In this document: piece after piece, positions 54,986 to 63,460 of the stretch
How the letters are laid out: each line of letters opens with the position of its first letter
Position numbering within the stretch: the first letter of the stretch is position 1
DNA from: Paracoccaceae bacterium
GTDB lineage: Bacteria; Pseudomonadota; Alphaproteobacteria; Rhodobacterales; Rhodobacteraceae
Direction: 5' to 3'
Assembly (NCBI GenBank): GCA_021296235.1
Contig: JAGWAS010000014.1
Coordinates: forward strand, 1 to 64,000
DNA length: 64,000 nt
The notes under the pieces: generated by a model
What the model was told of the DNA's origin: nothing
Databases searched by the model: none
What the model saw: the letters and a program-made list of their open reading frames with translations, nothing else
Translations under genes and position numbers: made by a program

Positions 54986-55770
54986 TTTGCTTCCCCGAAC
55001 ATCATCGTCATGATCTCTGCATGTTTGGGCATGGATCCGCTGTCAATTTCCCGTGTGATTGATCCGTGGTCGAACAGGAACAGACGGTCCACCAAGCCTG
55101 TCAGGAACTCAATGTTCTGATCCACAATGATCAATGGAACCCTGCTGTCCCTGATTTTCCGGATTGCCTGAGCCAATTCGATCCTCAGTTTCGGCGAAAG
55201 GCCGAGGGTTGGCTCATCCAGAATGAGCATTTGCGGCAGGGCAAGAAGTCCAACCGCGATGGACACCATTTGACGTTCGCCGCCGGAAAGATATCGGATT
55301 TTTGAACCCCGGCGCTCTTGCAGGCGCGGGAAGAGATCGTCCACGCGTTGGCGCATTGCGGTTATGCCGGTTCGGCCCTTGGCGGCCAGAGGTGCGATAT
55401 CAAGCACTTCCTCGACCGTCATTTCAGGGAACAGGAGGTTGCCCTGCATGACATAGATCAACCCGGCATTGACCACCGTTTCGGCACGGATGCGACGTTT
55501 TCGGAACAGATCGTAGTTGAGATTCTTGGAGGTGCGGGCCCGCATCCTGCCTTCGGCGTTGAGGCGGTTTCCGGCGAAAATGATGTCACCCTCCCAAGGG
55601 TCGATAAGCCCGGCAACCGTCTTGAGCAGGGTGGTCTTGCCATGACCGTTGGGTCCGAAAAAACCCACTGACTCATGCATGCCGACCGACAGGTCGATGT
55701 TGCGAAACACCGAAATCGGCGGATATCCGCCTCCCAGGCCCCGCAATTCAAGCAGCGGAGTTTCGGTCAT
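54982..55770 (-). CDS. livF: Branched-chain-type ABC ATPase LivF
   Basis: 262-residue ABC ATPase with Walker A GPNGHGKTT, canonical signature LSGGERQM, Walker B MLILDEPTLGLSP and the LivF-type VDQNIEFLT after the H-loop position. A ~20-residue insert around RMRARTSKNLNYDLFRKRRI is longer than in typical LivF. It overlaps livG by ATGA and livH by TTGA. Confidence 0.92.
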   Translation of the reverse strand: MTETPLLELRGLGGGYPPISVFRNIDLSVGMHESVGFFGPNGHGKTTLLKTVAGLIDPWEGDIIFAGNRLNAEGRMRARTSKNLNYDLFRKRRIRAETVVNAGLIYVMQGNLLFPEMTVEEVLDIAPLAAKGRTGITAMRQRVDDLFPRLQERRGSKIRYLSGGERQMVSIAVGLLALPQMLILDEPTLGLSPKLRIELAQAIRKIRDSRVPLIIVDQNIEFLTGLVDRLFLFDHGSITREIDSGSMPKHAEIMTMMFGEAN

Positions 55771-56495
55771 GCCGGTTCACCCAGATAGGCCTCGATTACG
55801 GTTTGTTGCCGTGTAACTTCCGCCGGATCACCAAGCGCGATGATCCTGCCTTGCTCCATCACCAAAAGGCGGTTCGACACTGACATCAGCAGCGGCAAAA
55901 CATGTTCGATCAGCAGTATTGTGATGCCCAGTTCATTCAACCCAACTATGGTTTCCTTGACCCAGTCGATTTCGCTTTCCACCAGCGACGAGGCAGGTTC
56001 ATCAAGAAGCAGGACCCTTGGATTCTGTGCAACTGCTGTTGCCATCATCAGTTGCTTTTGACGGAACACGGGCATGGTCGCAGCATGCATATTGTGGAAG
56101 TTTCGGGGGAAGCCCACCAGTTCCGATGCCTCATCGGCAAGCTTTTCAGCCTCCTTTCCGCGTTTGCCGAGCGTCTGCTCGATCGCGACGAGGATGTTGT
56201 CGATGCAGGACAGGGACGCAAAGGTGGCCTCCCTTTGAAACGTCCTGATGATGCCAAGGCTGGTAATGTGTTTGTCGGAGCGTCGCTCTATGGGTTGACC
56301 ATCAAACCGGACGGTTCCCTGATCCGCACCAAAAGGGATGCGGCTGATTAAATTGAAAAGTGTGGACTTGCCGGACCCATTTGGTCCGGCAATGCCCATT
56401 ATTTCGCCGGCTTCAACTTCGAACGACACATTGTTGACGGCGACCAGCGCCCCGAAGGACTTTGTCAGCCCGCCAATTTCCATAATGGAGACCAC
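55767..56495 (-). CDS. livG: Branched-chain-type ABC ATPase LivG with atypical signature
   Basis: 242-residue ABC ATPase with Walker A GPNGSGKST (38-46), Walker B RVLLLDEPASSL and H-loop LLIEHVLPLL. The ABC signature is highly degenerate: MPVFRQKQL (141-149) stands where LivG proteins have LSYGQQRRL, so the key Gly is lost. One of the two ATP sites of the LivFG dimer may therefore be weak or inactive. The start is GTG 56495 or ATG 56483; neither has a clear ribosome binding site. Confidence 0.88.
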   Translation of the reverse strand: MVSIMEIGGLTKSFGALVAVNNVSFEVEAGEIMGIAGPNGSGKSTLFNLISRIPFGADQGTVRFDGQPIERRSDKHITSLGIIRTFQREATFASLSCIDNILVAIEQTLGKRGKEAEKLADEASELVGFPRNFHNMHAATMPVFRQKQLMMATAVAQNPRVLLLDEPASSLVESEIDWVKETIVGLNELGITILLIEHVLPLLMSVSNRLLVMEQGRIIALGDPAEVTRQQTVIEAYLGEPA

Positions 56496-56514
56496 AGCGT
56501 GTTGATCGGCCGGA

Positions 56515-57717
56515 CTATTGTGTCATCCAATCAGGCCTCCTGAAATCACCGGTCTTGAATTTCTCCGGACCAATCATGACACCTTTGCCATCCTGGATCT
56601 GAAAGAAGGTGACCGGCACATTGTCATTGCCCTGCCGGGCAACATGGGTTTCCGGATCAAACTCCAGGAACCCTGAAACAACAGGCCGTTTCGTCCGGCC
56701 AATCGCTTGACCGATCGCAGTGTGATCGGTCGGGTCGCCAACCTCCTCAAGCGCCTCAAAATAGATCGTGGCCATTTCATAAAGACTGGTGCCATAGGTG
56801 CCGGAAGAATTCCCATACTCGGCCCTGTAGGCGGCGGCAACCTCCTGGCCGCGCGGGTGTTTGGGGACATCAAGGGTCGCACCGATGGCATTGTAAAGGA
56901 CGCCGTTGGAATTCTCCTTGGTGAGTTCAACAAACTCCGGCACAAGCGGAGCATACTGCAAAAAGACAACCGAATTGGTCGGGTTCTCGCGGAACTGATT
57001 GGTGAAGAGCGCAGCGTTGGACGGAATGTAGTCGGTGTTGATGACAACTTCCGGCTCGTTTTCCCGCACCCTTGCCAGGATGGAGCGCCAATCGCTGACC
57101 GGCCCAAAGGGCACGAGCTCGTCGGTTGTTATGGTCCAGCCGGACTCCTCGAAAGCGACTTTCATCCCTTCGGAAATGGTCTTGGAATAAGGATTGTCGG
57201 AAGAGATGATGGCGACGGTCCTGTCCGTGAGCTCAAAATGTCCGGCCTCTGCGAGTGCCTCGATCGTTGGCGTAACGTCGGTCTCATAACCCTTGAAATC
57301 GGCGGTGAATGACCAGCAGCAATCATAGGCGCCAGGATCCTTGGAAACGATCGCAGCAAATTGCGGCGAGGGGCCTGCCGGTATGTACGGCATGTTGGCC
57401 TCGGCCATCAGCTCGACTTCAAACAGCGACAGGCTGGCGTATCCCGTCAGGATTATGTGGATGTCGTCAGTCGACAGGAGCCGTTCGACGGCGGACGAAA
57501 CATTGGCGGCGGAATGATCCACCACATCGGCCGTTACGACCTCGAAGGTGTAACCGGCAACACCGCCATTCGCATTGGCTTCCTTCACGGCCAACTCGAC
57601 ACCCTTGACGAATTCCTCACCGTCGGAGGCGGTTGGTCCGGTGAGCGGTGCCAGAACTCCAATTTTCACCAAGTCCGCCAGAGCCGATCCCGACATGATG
57701 CGCGCAATTTTTCCCAT
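56515..57717 (-). CDS. LivK-type ABC substrate-binding protein
   Basis: 400-residue Peripla_BP_6 protein with VKIGVLAPLTGPTASDGEEF, GVELAVKEANANGGVAGY and AIISSDNPYSKTISEG. It would capture the ligand for the Liv permeases. The N-terminus MGKIARIMSGSALADLVKIG has no clear hydrophobic core, and no in-frame upstream start exists before a stop codon. Yet GGAGG sits correctly before ATG 57717. The export signal therefore appears eroded or unusual. First gene of the operon, 19 bp before livG. Confidence 0.9.
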   Translation of the reverse strand: MGKIARIMSGSALADLVKIGVLAPLTGPTASDGEEFVKGVELAVKEANANGGVAGYTFEVVTADVVDHSAANVSSAVERLLSTDDIHIILTGYASLSLFEVELMAEANMPYIPAGPSPQFAAIVSKDPGAYDCCWSFTADFKGYETDVTPTIEALAEAGHFELTDRTVAIISSDNPYSKTISEGMKVAFEESGWTITTDELVPFGPVSDWRSILARVRENEPEVVINTDYIPSNAALFTNQFRENPTNSVVFLQYAPLVPEFVELTKENSNGVLYNAIGATLDVPKHPRGQEVAAAYRAEYGNSSGTYGTSLYEMATIYFEALEEVGDPTDHTAIGQAIGRTKRPVVSGFLEFDPETHVARQGNDNVPVTFFQIQDGKGVMIGPEKFKTGDFRRPDWMTQ

Positions 57718-57881
57718 GAGGTTCCTCCAAAATGTTCAGAAAAAATCGTTGACAGAAACTGTTATAGGCTACGGAGCATCCAACTCAATTGCAAAGGTTT
57801 GCTGAAATTGGGCCGCGTGATAAGGGTTTTACGGCAAATGATGTCGAACAAAAAAATTCCGGCGCGTTCGGGTCAATGTGA
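57718..57881. promoter_or_regulatory. Divergent promoter region, luxR-like / liv operon
   Basis: 164 bp between divergent starts. A plus-strand TTGACA lies at 57749-57754, with only a weak TACGGA as a possible -10. No convincing lux-box palindrome was found. Regulators in this arrangement often act on the shared gap. Confidence 0.4.
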
Positions 57882-58655
57882 GTGAGCCGGAAAACCGGAA
57901 CCATATTGATCATGAACGGACTCATGACACCTTGGCTGATCGAGAGTGACTACGAGGCAGATGACAGCTCGGGACAAATCAATGTGCGGATGGGCGCCAT
58001 GGTGCGCGAACTGGGCCTTGATCATTTCGCCTTTCTTGTTTTGCGGCCCCCGCTGAACAGTCACTTCGACGTAACGGACACTTTTCGAACAAGCTATCCC
58101 GATGCGTGGATCAACCGCTACATGGCTTTGCGCTATTTCGAAGTGGATCCCGTTGTGACCCTGGCCCGAAAGAACATTAGGCCCTTTTATTGGGGACAAG
58201 GCCGCTTTCTGCGCAAGTTCAAGAAGCCACAGAGGCGGGTTTTCGACGAAGCACGGGCTTACAAGATCAACTATGGCCTTTCGATTTCCGTTCGCGGCGC
58301 GGATGGTGAATTGTCAATTTTCAACGTGGTTTCGTCAGACAGGCGGCACCTCCATGACGTTACGCGCTGCGCCCACAGCCGCATTTTCGCCGCCGCGTTC
58401 GATACCCATGACCGTGTCATCCACGAAATGGAAGCCAACGGGTTCAATCCGGAAACCGATGTCGAACTGTCAATCCGCGAGCGGGAATGCCTCGCCTGGA
58501 CACTGGAAGGCAAGACGGCGGGTGAAATTGCGACAATACTGAACCTATCGGTCTCGACAGTAAATCACCACGCCTCGTCGGCCTCCCACAAGCTGGGAAC
58601 CCTGAACAAGCACCACGCCGCGGTCAAGGCACTTCGCACCGGGCTGGTTCAATAG
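57882..58655 (+). CDS. LuxR-family regulator with autoinducer-binding-type domain
   Basis: The 257-residue protein has the layout of quorum-sensing LuxR regulators. The N-terminal ligand domain (~25-170) contains AWINRYMALRYFEVDPVVTL and FYWGQG, matching the conserved Trp/Tyr/Asp positions of acyl-homoserine-lactone pockets (the YxxxxYxxxDP pattern). The C-terminal HTH (~190-250) reads LSIRERECLAWTLEGKTAGE, IATILNLSVSTVNHH. GTG 57882 or ATG 57912 could be the start. No LuxI synthase is present in the window, so it is an orphan or solo LuxR, possibly sensing the compound imported by the adjacent Liv system. Confidence 0.87.
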   Translation: MSRKTGTILIMNGLMTPWLIESDYEADDSSGQINVRMGAMVRELGLDHFAFLVLRPPLNSHFDVTDTFRTSYPDAWINRYMALRYFEVDPVVTLARKNIRPFYWGQGRFLRKFKKPQRRVFDEARAYKINYGLSISVRGADGELSIFNVVSSDRRHLHDVTRCAHSRIFAAAFDTHDRVIHEMEANGFNPETDVELSIRERECLAWTLEGKTAGEIATILNLSVSTVNHHASSASHKLGTLNKHHAAVKALRTGLVQ

Positions 58656-59018
58656 GATCCATTGCCTATCCGAAGTGTTTGGAAACCAGTGCGGTCGGAA
58701 CATGACCGGCCATTCCTTCCTGCGACTCCCGCCAAAGCATGATCCGAGACCGGGGATCGCAGGAACAGATGAGATGGTTTCCTGTTTTCAACCTGGCACC
58801 GCAGGGTAACGAGCTTCGTCAATTGCTCCGCAGGCTCCCTTGACCTGAACGCGGAAGATATCTCCGGCACTGCCGACGGAATTCAGTTGCCGGGACGTCC
58901 GGACAAGAATGTCCGAACTTGACCCGTGAGCCCTACACATGGCCGCGACCTGCCAATGGAAATCTGAATGCTGGTTCATGAGCAACTCTCGTTCCGCATG
59001 CAATCAGTTGACCAAAGA
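58656..59018. other. Convergent gap after LuxR gene
   Basis: 363 bp between the LuxR-family and esterase stops. It holds one small minus-strand frame (58788-59003), listed separately; nothing else recognised. Confidence 0.4.
58788..59003 (-). CDS. Small ORF downstream of the esterase gene
   Basis: 71 codons starting 15 bp after the esterase stop on the same strand, with an internal start at 58979 (MNQHSDFHWQVAAMC). The sequence DILVRTSRQLNSVGSAGDIF looks moderately protein-like but matches no family I recognise. It could be the last gene of the BMP transporter operon or chance. Confidence 0.25.
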   Translation of the reverse strand: MHAERELLMNQHSDFHWQVAAMCRAHGSSSDILVRTSRQLNSVGSAGDIFRVQVKGACGAIDEARYPAVPG

Positions 59019-59930
59019 TCAAACCTTCTGAATTTTGTTGACCAGGCATTTCAGGAACTCAGCGGATTTGGCAATGGCCTGGTCGGCCTCAGGCATGTTG
59101 CCGGCGAAAAAGTGAAAACAGTGAATCATGTCGCCAAAGAGCTCGCATTTCAGATCAAGCCCAAGGGTGGCATAGGTTTCTTTCAGGCGAAGACTGTCGT
59201 CGCGGAGCAAGTCTTTCCCAGCTGCCTGCAGGTAAAGCGGAGGCAGGGCGTCAAACGTTCCAAACAATGGTGAGATGCGCGGGTCGCTCGAATCCACGGC
59301 TCCGGCGTAGTATTCAGCCATTATTCGCAATTTCGGCTCGGTCAAGACCACATCTTCATCGGCGGCGGTCTTGACCGATGGCGAAGACAGTGTCAGGTCA
59401 AGCCATGGTGCCATCAAGACGGCAGCGAAGGGAAGCAAAACGTCTTCGTCCCGCAACCGCTGAAGCGCAGAAAGCGTCAGTCCGCCGCCCGCAGAATCTC
59501 CCATCAGTGCGGTAAGTCCAAGCGGATGCTCGTCTTGTGCCGCCGCCACGACCGCAACGCACTCGTCCAAGGCTTGTGGGAAAGGATGTTCCGGTGCGAG
59601 GCTGTAGTCTGGAACAATGACCTGCACGCCGCATGCTTTGGCAATGTGCCCCGCAACACGGTGGTGCGACCAAGCGCTCATAAGGCAAAATGCGCCGCCA
59701 TGAAGAAACACGACGTTGAATCGGCCGCAATCCTGTTTCGGAATTGCTCGAATTGCGCCAACACCTGCCAACTCGCAGGACTCGAAATCTACACCGCTTG
59801 GCACTCCCGTCAATTCATGCGCGTCCCGCGAATTCTCGCGTTCCTGCAGCAAATTGAACGGTTTTCCTTCGTTTTCACTCTGTTGCAGCCGAAATAGGTT
59901 TTCGGCTTCCAAAGCCTGTGAGCTCGTCAT
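59019..59930 (-). CDS. HSL-family alpha/beta hydrolase (esterase)
   Basis: A 303-residue carboxylesterase of the hormone-sensitive-lipase family. It has the oxyanion motif HGGAF, YSLAPEHPFPQALDEC, nucleophile serine in GDSAGGG, Asp in AGKDLLRDD and His in DMIHCFHFF. No signal peptide, so cytoplasmic. It begins 10 bp after the second BMP-type permease and lies on the same strand, so it is probably cotranscribed and may hydrolyse an ester brought in by that importer. Confidence 0.92.
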   Translation of the reverse strand: MTSSQALEAENLFRLQQSENEGKPFNLLQERENSRDAHELTGVPSGVDFESCELAGVGAIRAIPKQDCGRFNVVFLHGGAFCLMSAWSHHRVAGHIAKACGVQVIVPDYSLAPEHPFPQALDECVAVVAAAQDEHPLGLTALMGDSAGGGLTLSALQRLRDEDVLLPFAAVLMAPWLDLTLSSPSVKTAADEDVVLTEPKLRIMAEYYAGAVDSSDPRISPLFGTFDALPPLYLQAAGKDLLRDDSLRLKETYATLGLDLKCELFGDMIHCFHFFAGNMPEADQAIAKSAEFLKCLVNKIQKV

Positions 59931-59940
59931 CCTGCAATAC

Positions 59941-60840
59941 CTAGAATCGACGCCGACGCCGGCCGATGGAACTGCTCAGCGCAACTATGACAATGGTGAT
60001 GACGAATGGGGCCATCAGTACAAACTGGCGCGGAATTGACCCATCGGCGCGGATCTGTATCAGGATTCCAAACGCATCCGCAAATCCAAAGAAAAGTCCT
60101 GCCAATGCTGTGTACAGGGGAGAACGCGCTCCAAAGAGCATGGCAGCAAGAGCGATGAAGCCGCGTCCATTTGTCATGTTTTCGGTGAATGCGCTGAGGT
60201 CGCCAACCGAAAGCTGGGCCCCGGCAAGTGCACATCCCACACCGGTTATCAGAATGGCATGAAGTCGCACGCGGGACTGATTGACCCCGGAAGCCTCCGC
60301 TCCGTAGGGATATTCACCGACTGCTGCAATCTGCAGGCCCAGGTGAGACCGGGTCAGCAGGATCCATCCCAGCACAACGAGAATTGGCAGAACCCATGTC
60401 ATCACAGACAGTTCCGACACGAAGGCAAGCAATCCGTCATTCACACCGCTCACGGGTCGAGGAAGGCGTACGGACGACTGCATTGAACCGCGCTGGTTGA
60501 AAATCGCCTGCATAAGAAAGGCAGTGCCGCCCACGCAAAGTGCTGTCAGCCCAAGTCCCGCAATCACGGTGTCGGCCCGAAACTTGTCGATCAGGATCCA
60601 ATAAAGCACTGAAAGAACAAGGCAAACTACGATCGCTGCGGCCAATCCAATCCACACCGATCCGGCAACCGTGCCAACCGCCACCGCTGTGAACGCGCCG
60701 GCAAGCATCAAGCCTTCCATGCCCAGGTGAAATACACCAGCGCGAATGGCAAACAGTCCGGCAACAGCCGCCAGAATTATCGGCGTTGACGAGCGCAGCA
60801 TCGTAACAACAAACTGATCAATGAGTTCCATTGCAATCAC
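59941..60840 (-). CDS. BMP/nucleoside-type ABC permease 2
   Basis: 299-residue membrane protein of the BPD_transp_2 family, similar to YufQ/NupQ: FAIRAGVFHLGMEGLMLAGA, ALGLTALCVGG-type segment and AIAVGEYPYGAEASGVN-like loop are present. Its GTG start overlaps the preceding permease stop (GTGA). Works with permease 1, the dual ATPase and the BMP binding protein. Confidence 0.92.
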   Translation of the reverse strand: MIAMELIDQFVVTMLRSSTPIILAAVAGLFAIRAGVFHLGMEGLMLAGAFTAVAVGTVAGSVWIGLAAAIVVCLVLSVLYWILIDKFRADTVIAGLGLTALCVGGTAFLMQAIFNQRGSMQSSVRLPRPVSGVNDGLLAFVSELSVMTWVLPILVVLGWILLTRSHLGLQIAAVGEYPYGAEASGVNQSRVRLHAILITGVGCALAGAQLSVGDLSAFTENMTNGRGFIALAAMLFGARSPLYTALAGLFFGFADAFGILIQIRADGSIPRQFVLMAPFVITIVIVALSSSIGRRRRRF

Positions 60841-61874
60841 TCCGAGACGCTTGCCGCCTGTTTCTTCCTCCAGCGCAGGTGGAAAAACCGTGCGGTTACT
60901 ATTGCGGCGATGAGCCCCTCCACTATGCGCAAGCCCGAACTCGGCAGATCGCTGACAATTGGCAGGAAAAGAATGGAGGCCTGCAATCCGCCGAACAACA
61001 ACGCGGCCAGAACTATGCCGGGCACGTTGGACATGCCGACGATGGCAACGACAATCGCCGTAAATCCGATGGTGGGCGTTGCATCAGTAACCAAGCGGCC
61101 ATTGGGTCCAAGAACCTCAAGTGCACCTGCCAGGCCCGCGAATCCACCAGCCAGCAGGTAGGCCCAAAGCCGAATTCGTTTAACGGGAACGCCCTGCCAC
61201 ATCGCGGCAACCGGGTTTGCTCCAACCAAACGGCTCTTGAGACCGAAGGGAGTTCGTTCCGCAATCAACCACGCAACAAGGATCGCCAGCGCCACCAGTA
61301 CAAGCATTGACGGGGAGATGCCGTCGCCTCCGGTTAATCTCAGCGATGGGTCCACCCGCTTGGTCGATGCCGTCTGGCCACGAACCGCTTCATCCCTGAG
61401 AGGTCCAACCGTAACCCATTGAATGAACAGCACAGCGATGAAATTGAGCATCAGCGTTGTGATCACCTCGTCGGCGCCATATCGCAGCTTCAGCAGCCCT
61501 GCGATTGCCGACCACAGAGCTCCGGCGCAAATGCCGGTAAGGATGGCAAGCGGCAGAATCAGCAGTTGGGGGCCTGGCACAATCAACGCCACCGCCACTG
61601 CGCCAAGCCCGCCAAGCATAAGTTGGCCTTGTCCGCCAATGTTGAATTCCCCGGTCCGGAAGGAGATCATGAATCCCAAGGCGATGAGAACCATGGGAAT
61701 GGACCATCGCAAAGATTGACGGAATGACCCGGGGCCGGTTACCGCCCCCTCGAGAATTCCAAGCGTTACTTCCCAAACATCGTAGCCCGCAAGGGAGAAG
61801 AACAGCCCGCACACAAGGAATGATGCCAAGACGGGAACGCCAAACCGCAGCAGATTCGCAGCCACCCTGTTCAT
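60837..61874 (-). CDS. BMP/nucleoside-type ABC permease 1
   Basis: 345-residue membrane protein similar to YufP/NupP: MISFRTGEFNIGGQGQLMLG near the N-terminus, LKLRYGADEVITTLMLNFIA and RLVGANPVAAMWQGVPVKRI, the loop contacting the ATPase. ATGA overlap with the ATPase gene upstream and GTGA overlap with permease 2. Such systems import nucleosides or other small organics. Confidence 0.93.
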   Translation of the reverse strand: MNRVAANLLRFGVPVLASFLVCGLFFSLAGYDVWEVTLGILEGAVTGPGSFRQSLRWSIPMVLIALGFMISFRTGEFNIGGQGQLMLGGLGAVAVALIVPGPQLLILPLAILTGICAGALWSAIAGLLKLRYGADEVITTLMLNFIAVLFIQWVTVGPLRDEAVRGQTASTKRVDPSLRLTGGDGISPSMLVLVALAILVAWLIAERTPFGLKSRLVGANPVAAMWQGVPVKRIRLWAYLLAGGFAGLAGALEVLGPNGRLVTDATPTIGFTAIVVAIVGMSNVPGIVLAALLFGGLQASILFLPIVSDLPSSGLRIVEGLIAAIVTARFFHLRWRKKQAASVSE

Positions 61875-63394
61875 CGCGTTGCCCCCACCATCGCGTCACC
61901 GACCAATTGCCGGTCGTAGGGCGGTTGAAACTCGCCCGCAATCCGGCCACCGCGCAAGACGATCACCCGATCACTCAAATCGAACAACTCGTCCAAATCC
62001 GAAGACATCATGATGACGGCGGCACCGTTGTTGCGGAGCTGCTCAAGGCACCTCAGCACGAAATCCGTCGCGCTGAAGTCAAGCCCGCGAGTGGGCTGCG
62101 CCGCCACCAGCAGCTTCACTCCGTTTTCAAGCTCGCGAGCCAAGATCAGCCGCTGCAGATTGCCGCCGGAAAGTGACATTGCGGACTGTTCGAGGGAATC
62201 GAATTTCACACCGAGACCGCCAAGAATTTCCCGTGAACGCTGCTTCATCGCGCGCACGGACAGAAACGGAATGTGCGGTTTCCGAAATTCCTCCGCGCGC
62301 CAAGTGATTACGTTTTCCCAAAGCGGAGTTGCCAAGCTTGCCCCCTCGCTCATCCGGTCGAAGGGAACTATGCGAATGCCAATGCGCCGCCGCTCCGCCA
62401 AGCTCAATTCCGACAGATCCACGCCGTCCAAGCTGATCTTTCCATCCTGCAAATCGGCAAATCCGCACACCAGGTCAGCAAGCTGGCGCTGGCCATTGCC
62501 TTCAACCCCTGCAACCCCGAGAATTTCTGATTCCCGAACAACAAACGTCGCATCGGTAAGTTCCGGTTCGCCGGGCTTTTGCGAAGCCGTCGTAACCGAG
62601 TCAGCCACAAGCCGTGCTTTGCCGCTCGCAGACATTGCCGCTTGGGCCTGCAAGACACTCGGCCCGCCGTCTCCACCAATCATCAGGTCGCTAAGTTCGG
62701 AGGACGAGGTGTTTTCTATCGGGGTGGGATTCGCCACAAGCCGCCCGTCGCGCAGAACCGTAACCGTATCCGCTATCTCAAGCACCTCCTGCAGCTTATG
62801 CAATATCACGAGAAGCGACACACCGTCTGCGCGCAATTTTCGAAGCCGTTCGAAAAGGCTTGCAATTGCACCGGGCGACAAGAGGGCCGTTGGCTCGTCG
62901 AGAATGAGGATCCGGGCGTTGCCGGACAGTGCTCGAAGGATTTCCAATGACTGGACGGTCTCAATTGGAAGTGAACCCACCTTCGCAAACGGGGAGGCGT
63001 CGATGCCGGCCTTTTGCATTTCGTCGCCCCATGATTTGGCGACAGTATTGGTGGAAAAGACTGCTCGACCCTTCTTCAGGGTCGCGCTCAATTCAAGCGC
63101 ATCGGAAACCGAAAAAGTCGGCGGCAGCGTAAAGCGCTGATGCACGATTTCCAAACCCTGTGCACGGGCTTCGGAAACCTCTCCCGGCTCAACCTCGCGG
63201 CCGTTTATTTCAAGGCGACCCGTGTCCGGCTTGATCAATCCCGAGAAGAATCGCGCCAAAGTGGTCTTGCCGGCGCCATTCTGGCCGAGAAGCGCATGGA
63301 TTTTCCCGGATTCAAGCGTAAGCGAAACGTCATTCAGCGCCTTTACTGAATCGAAGCTAACTGTGACGCCGCCGCAGCCGAGTGCAATTCCCAT
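61871..63394 (-). CDS. BMP/nucleoside-type ABC ATPase with two NBDs
   Basis: About 507 residues. NBD1 has Walker A GQNGAGKTT and Walker B LILDEPTALLSP, but its signature LPIETVQSLEIL is far from LSGGQ. NBD2 has the family's degenerate Walker A GVEGNGQRQL with a good signature LSGGNLQRL and VAAQPTRGLDF. Asymmetric ATP sites are usual in this family. ATG 63394 is chosen over the TTG-started extension to 63421 because homology starts there (VTVSFDSVKALNDVSL). Confidence 0.92.
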   Translation of the reverse strand: MGIALGCGGVTVSFDSVKALNDVSLTLESGKIHALLGQNGAGKTTLARFFSGLIKPDTGRLEINGREVEPGEVSEARAQGLEIVHQRFTLPPTFSVSDALELSATLKKGRAVFSTNTVAKSWGDEMQKAGIDASPFAKVGSLPIETVQSLEILRALSGNARILILDEPTALLSPGAIASLFERLRKLRADGVSLLVILHKLQEVLEIADTVTVLRDGRLVANPTPIENTSSSELSDLMIGGDGGPSVLQAQAAMSASGKARLVADSVTTASQKPGEPELTDATFVVRESEILGVAGVEGNGQRQLADLVCGFADLQDGKISLDGVDLSELSLAERRRIGIRIVPFDRMSEGASLATPLWENVITWRAEEFRKPHIPFLSVRAMKQRSREILGGLGVKFDSLEQSAMSLSGGNLQRLILARELENGVKLLVAAQPTRGLDFSATDFVLRCLEQLRNNGAAVIMMSSDLDELFDLSDRVIVLRGGRIAGEFQPPYDRQLVGDAMVGATR

Positions 63395-63409
63395 CTGGGC
63401 CCCCCGGGG

Positions 63410-63447
63410 CAATTGGCGCAACTGTCGAGCAACAGCTGCGCCAATTG
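63410..63447. promoter_or_regulatory. Strong hairpin between BMP gene and ATPase gene
   Basis: CAATTGGCGCA (63410-63420) and TGCGCCAATTG (63437-63447) are a perfect 11-bp inverted repeat. One mismatch and four further pairs (CTGT/ACAG) close it onto a six-base loop. No T-run follows on the minus strand, so it is better seen as an mRNA-stabilising or attenuating element that favours the binding protein over the membrane components. Confidence 0.65.
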
Positions 63448-63460
63448 GTTTGGTCAGCTG

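Noticed and set aside
57718-57881. lux-box operator in the divergent gap
   Set aside because: No ~20-bp palindrome resembling a lux box could be found by eye.
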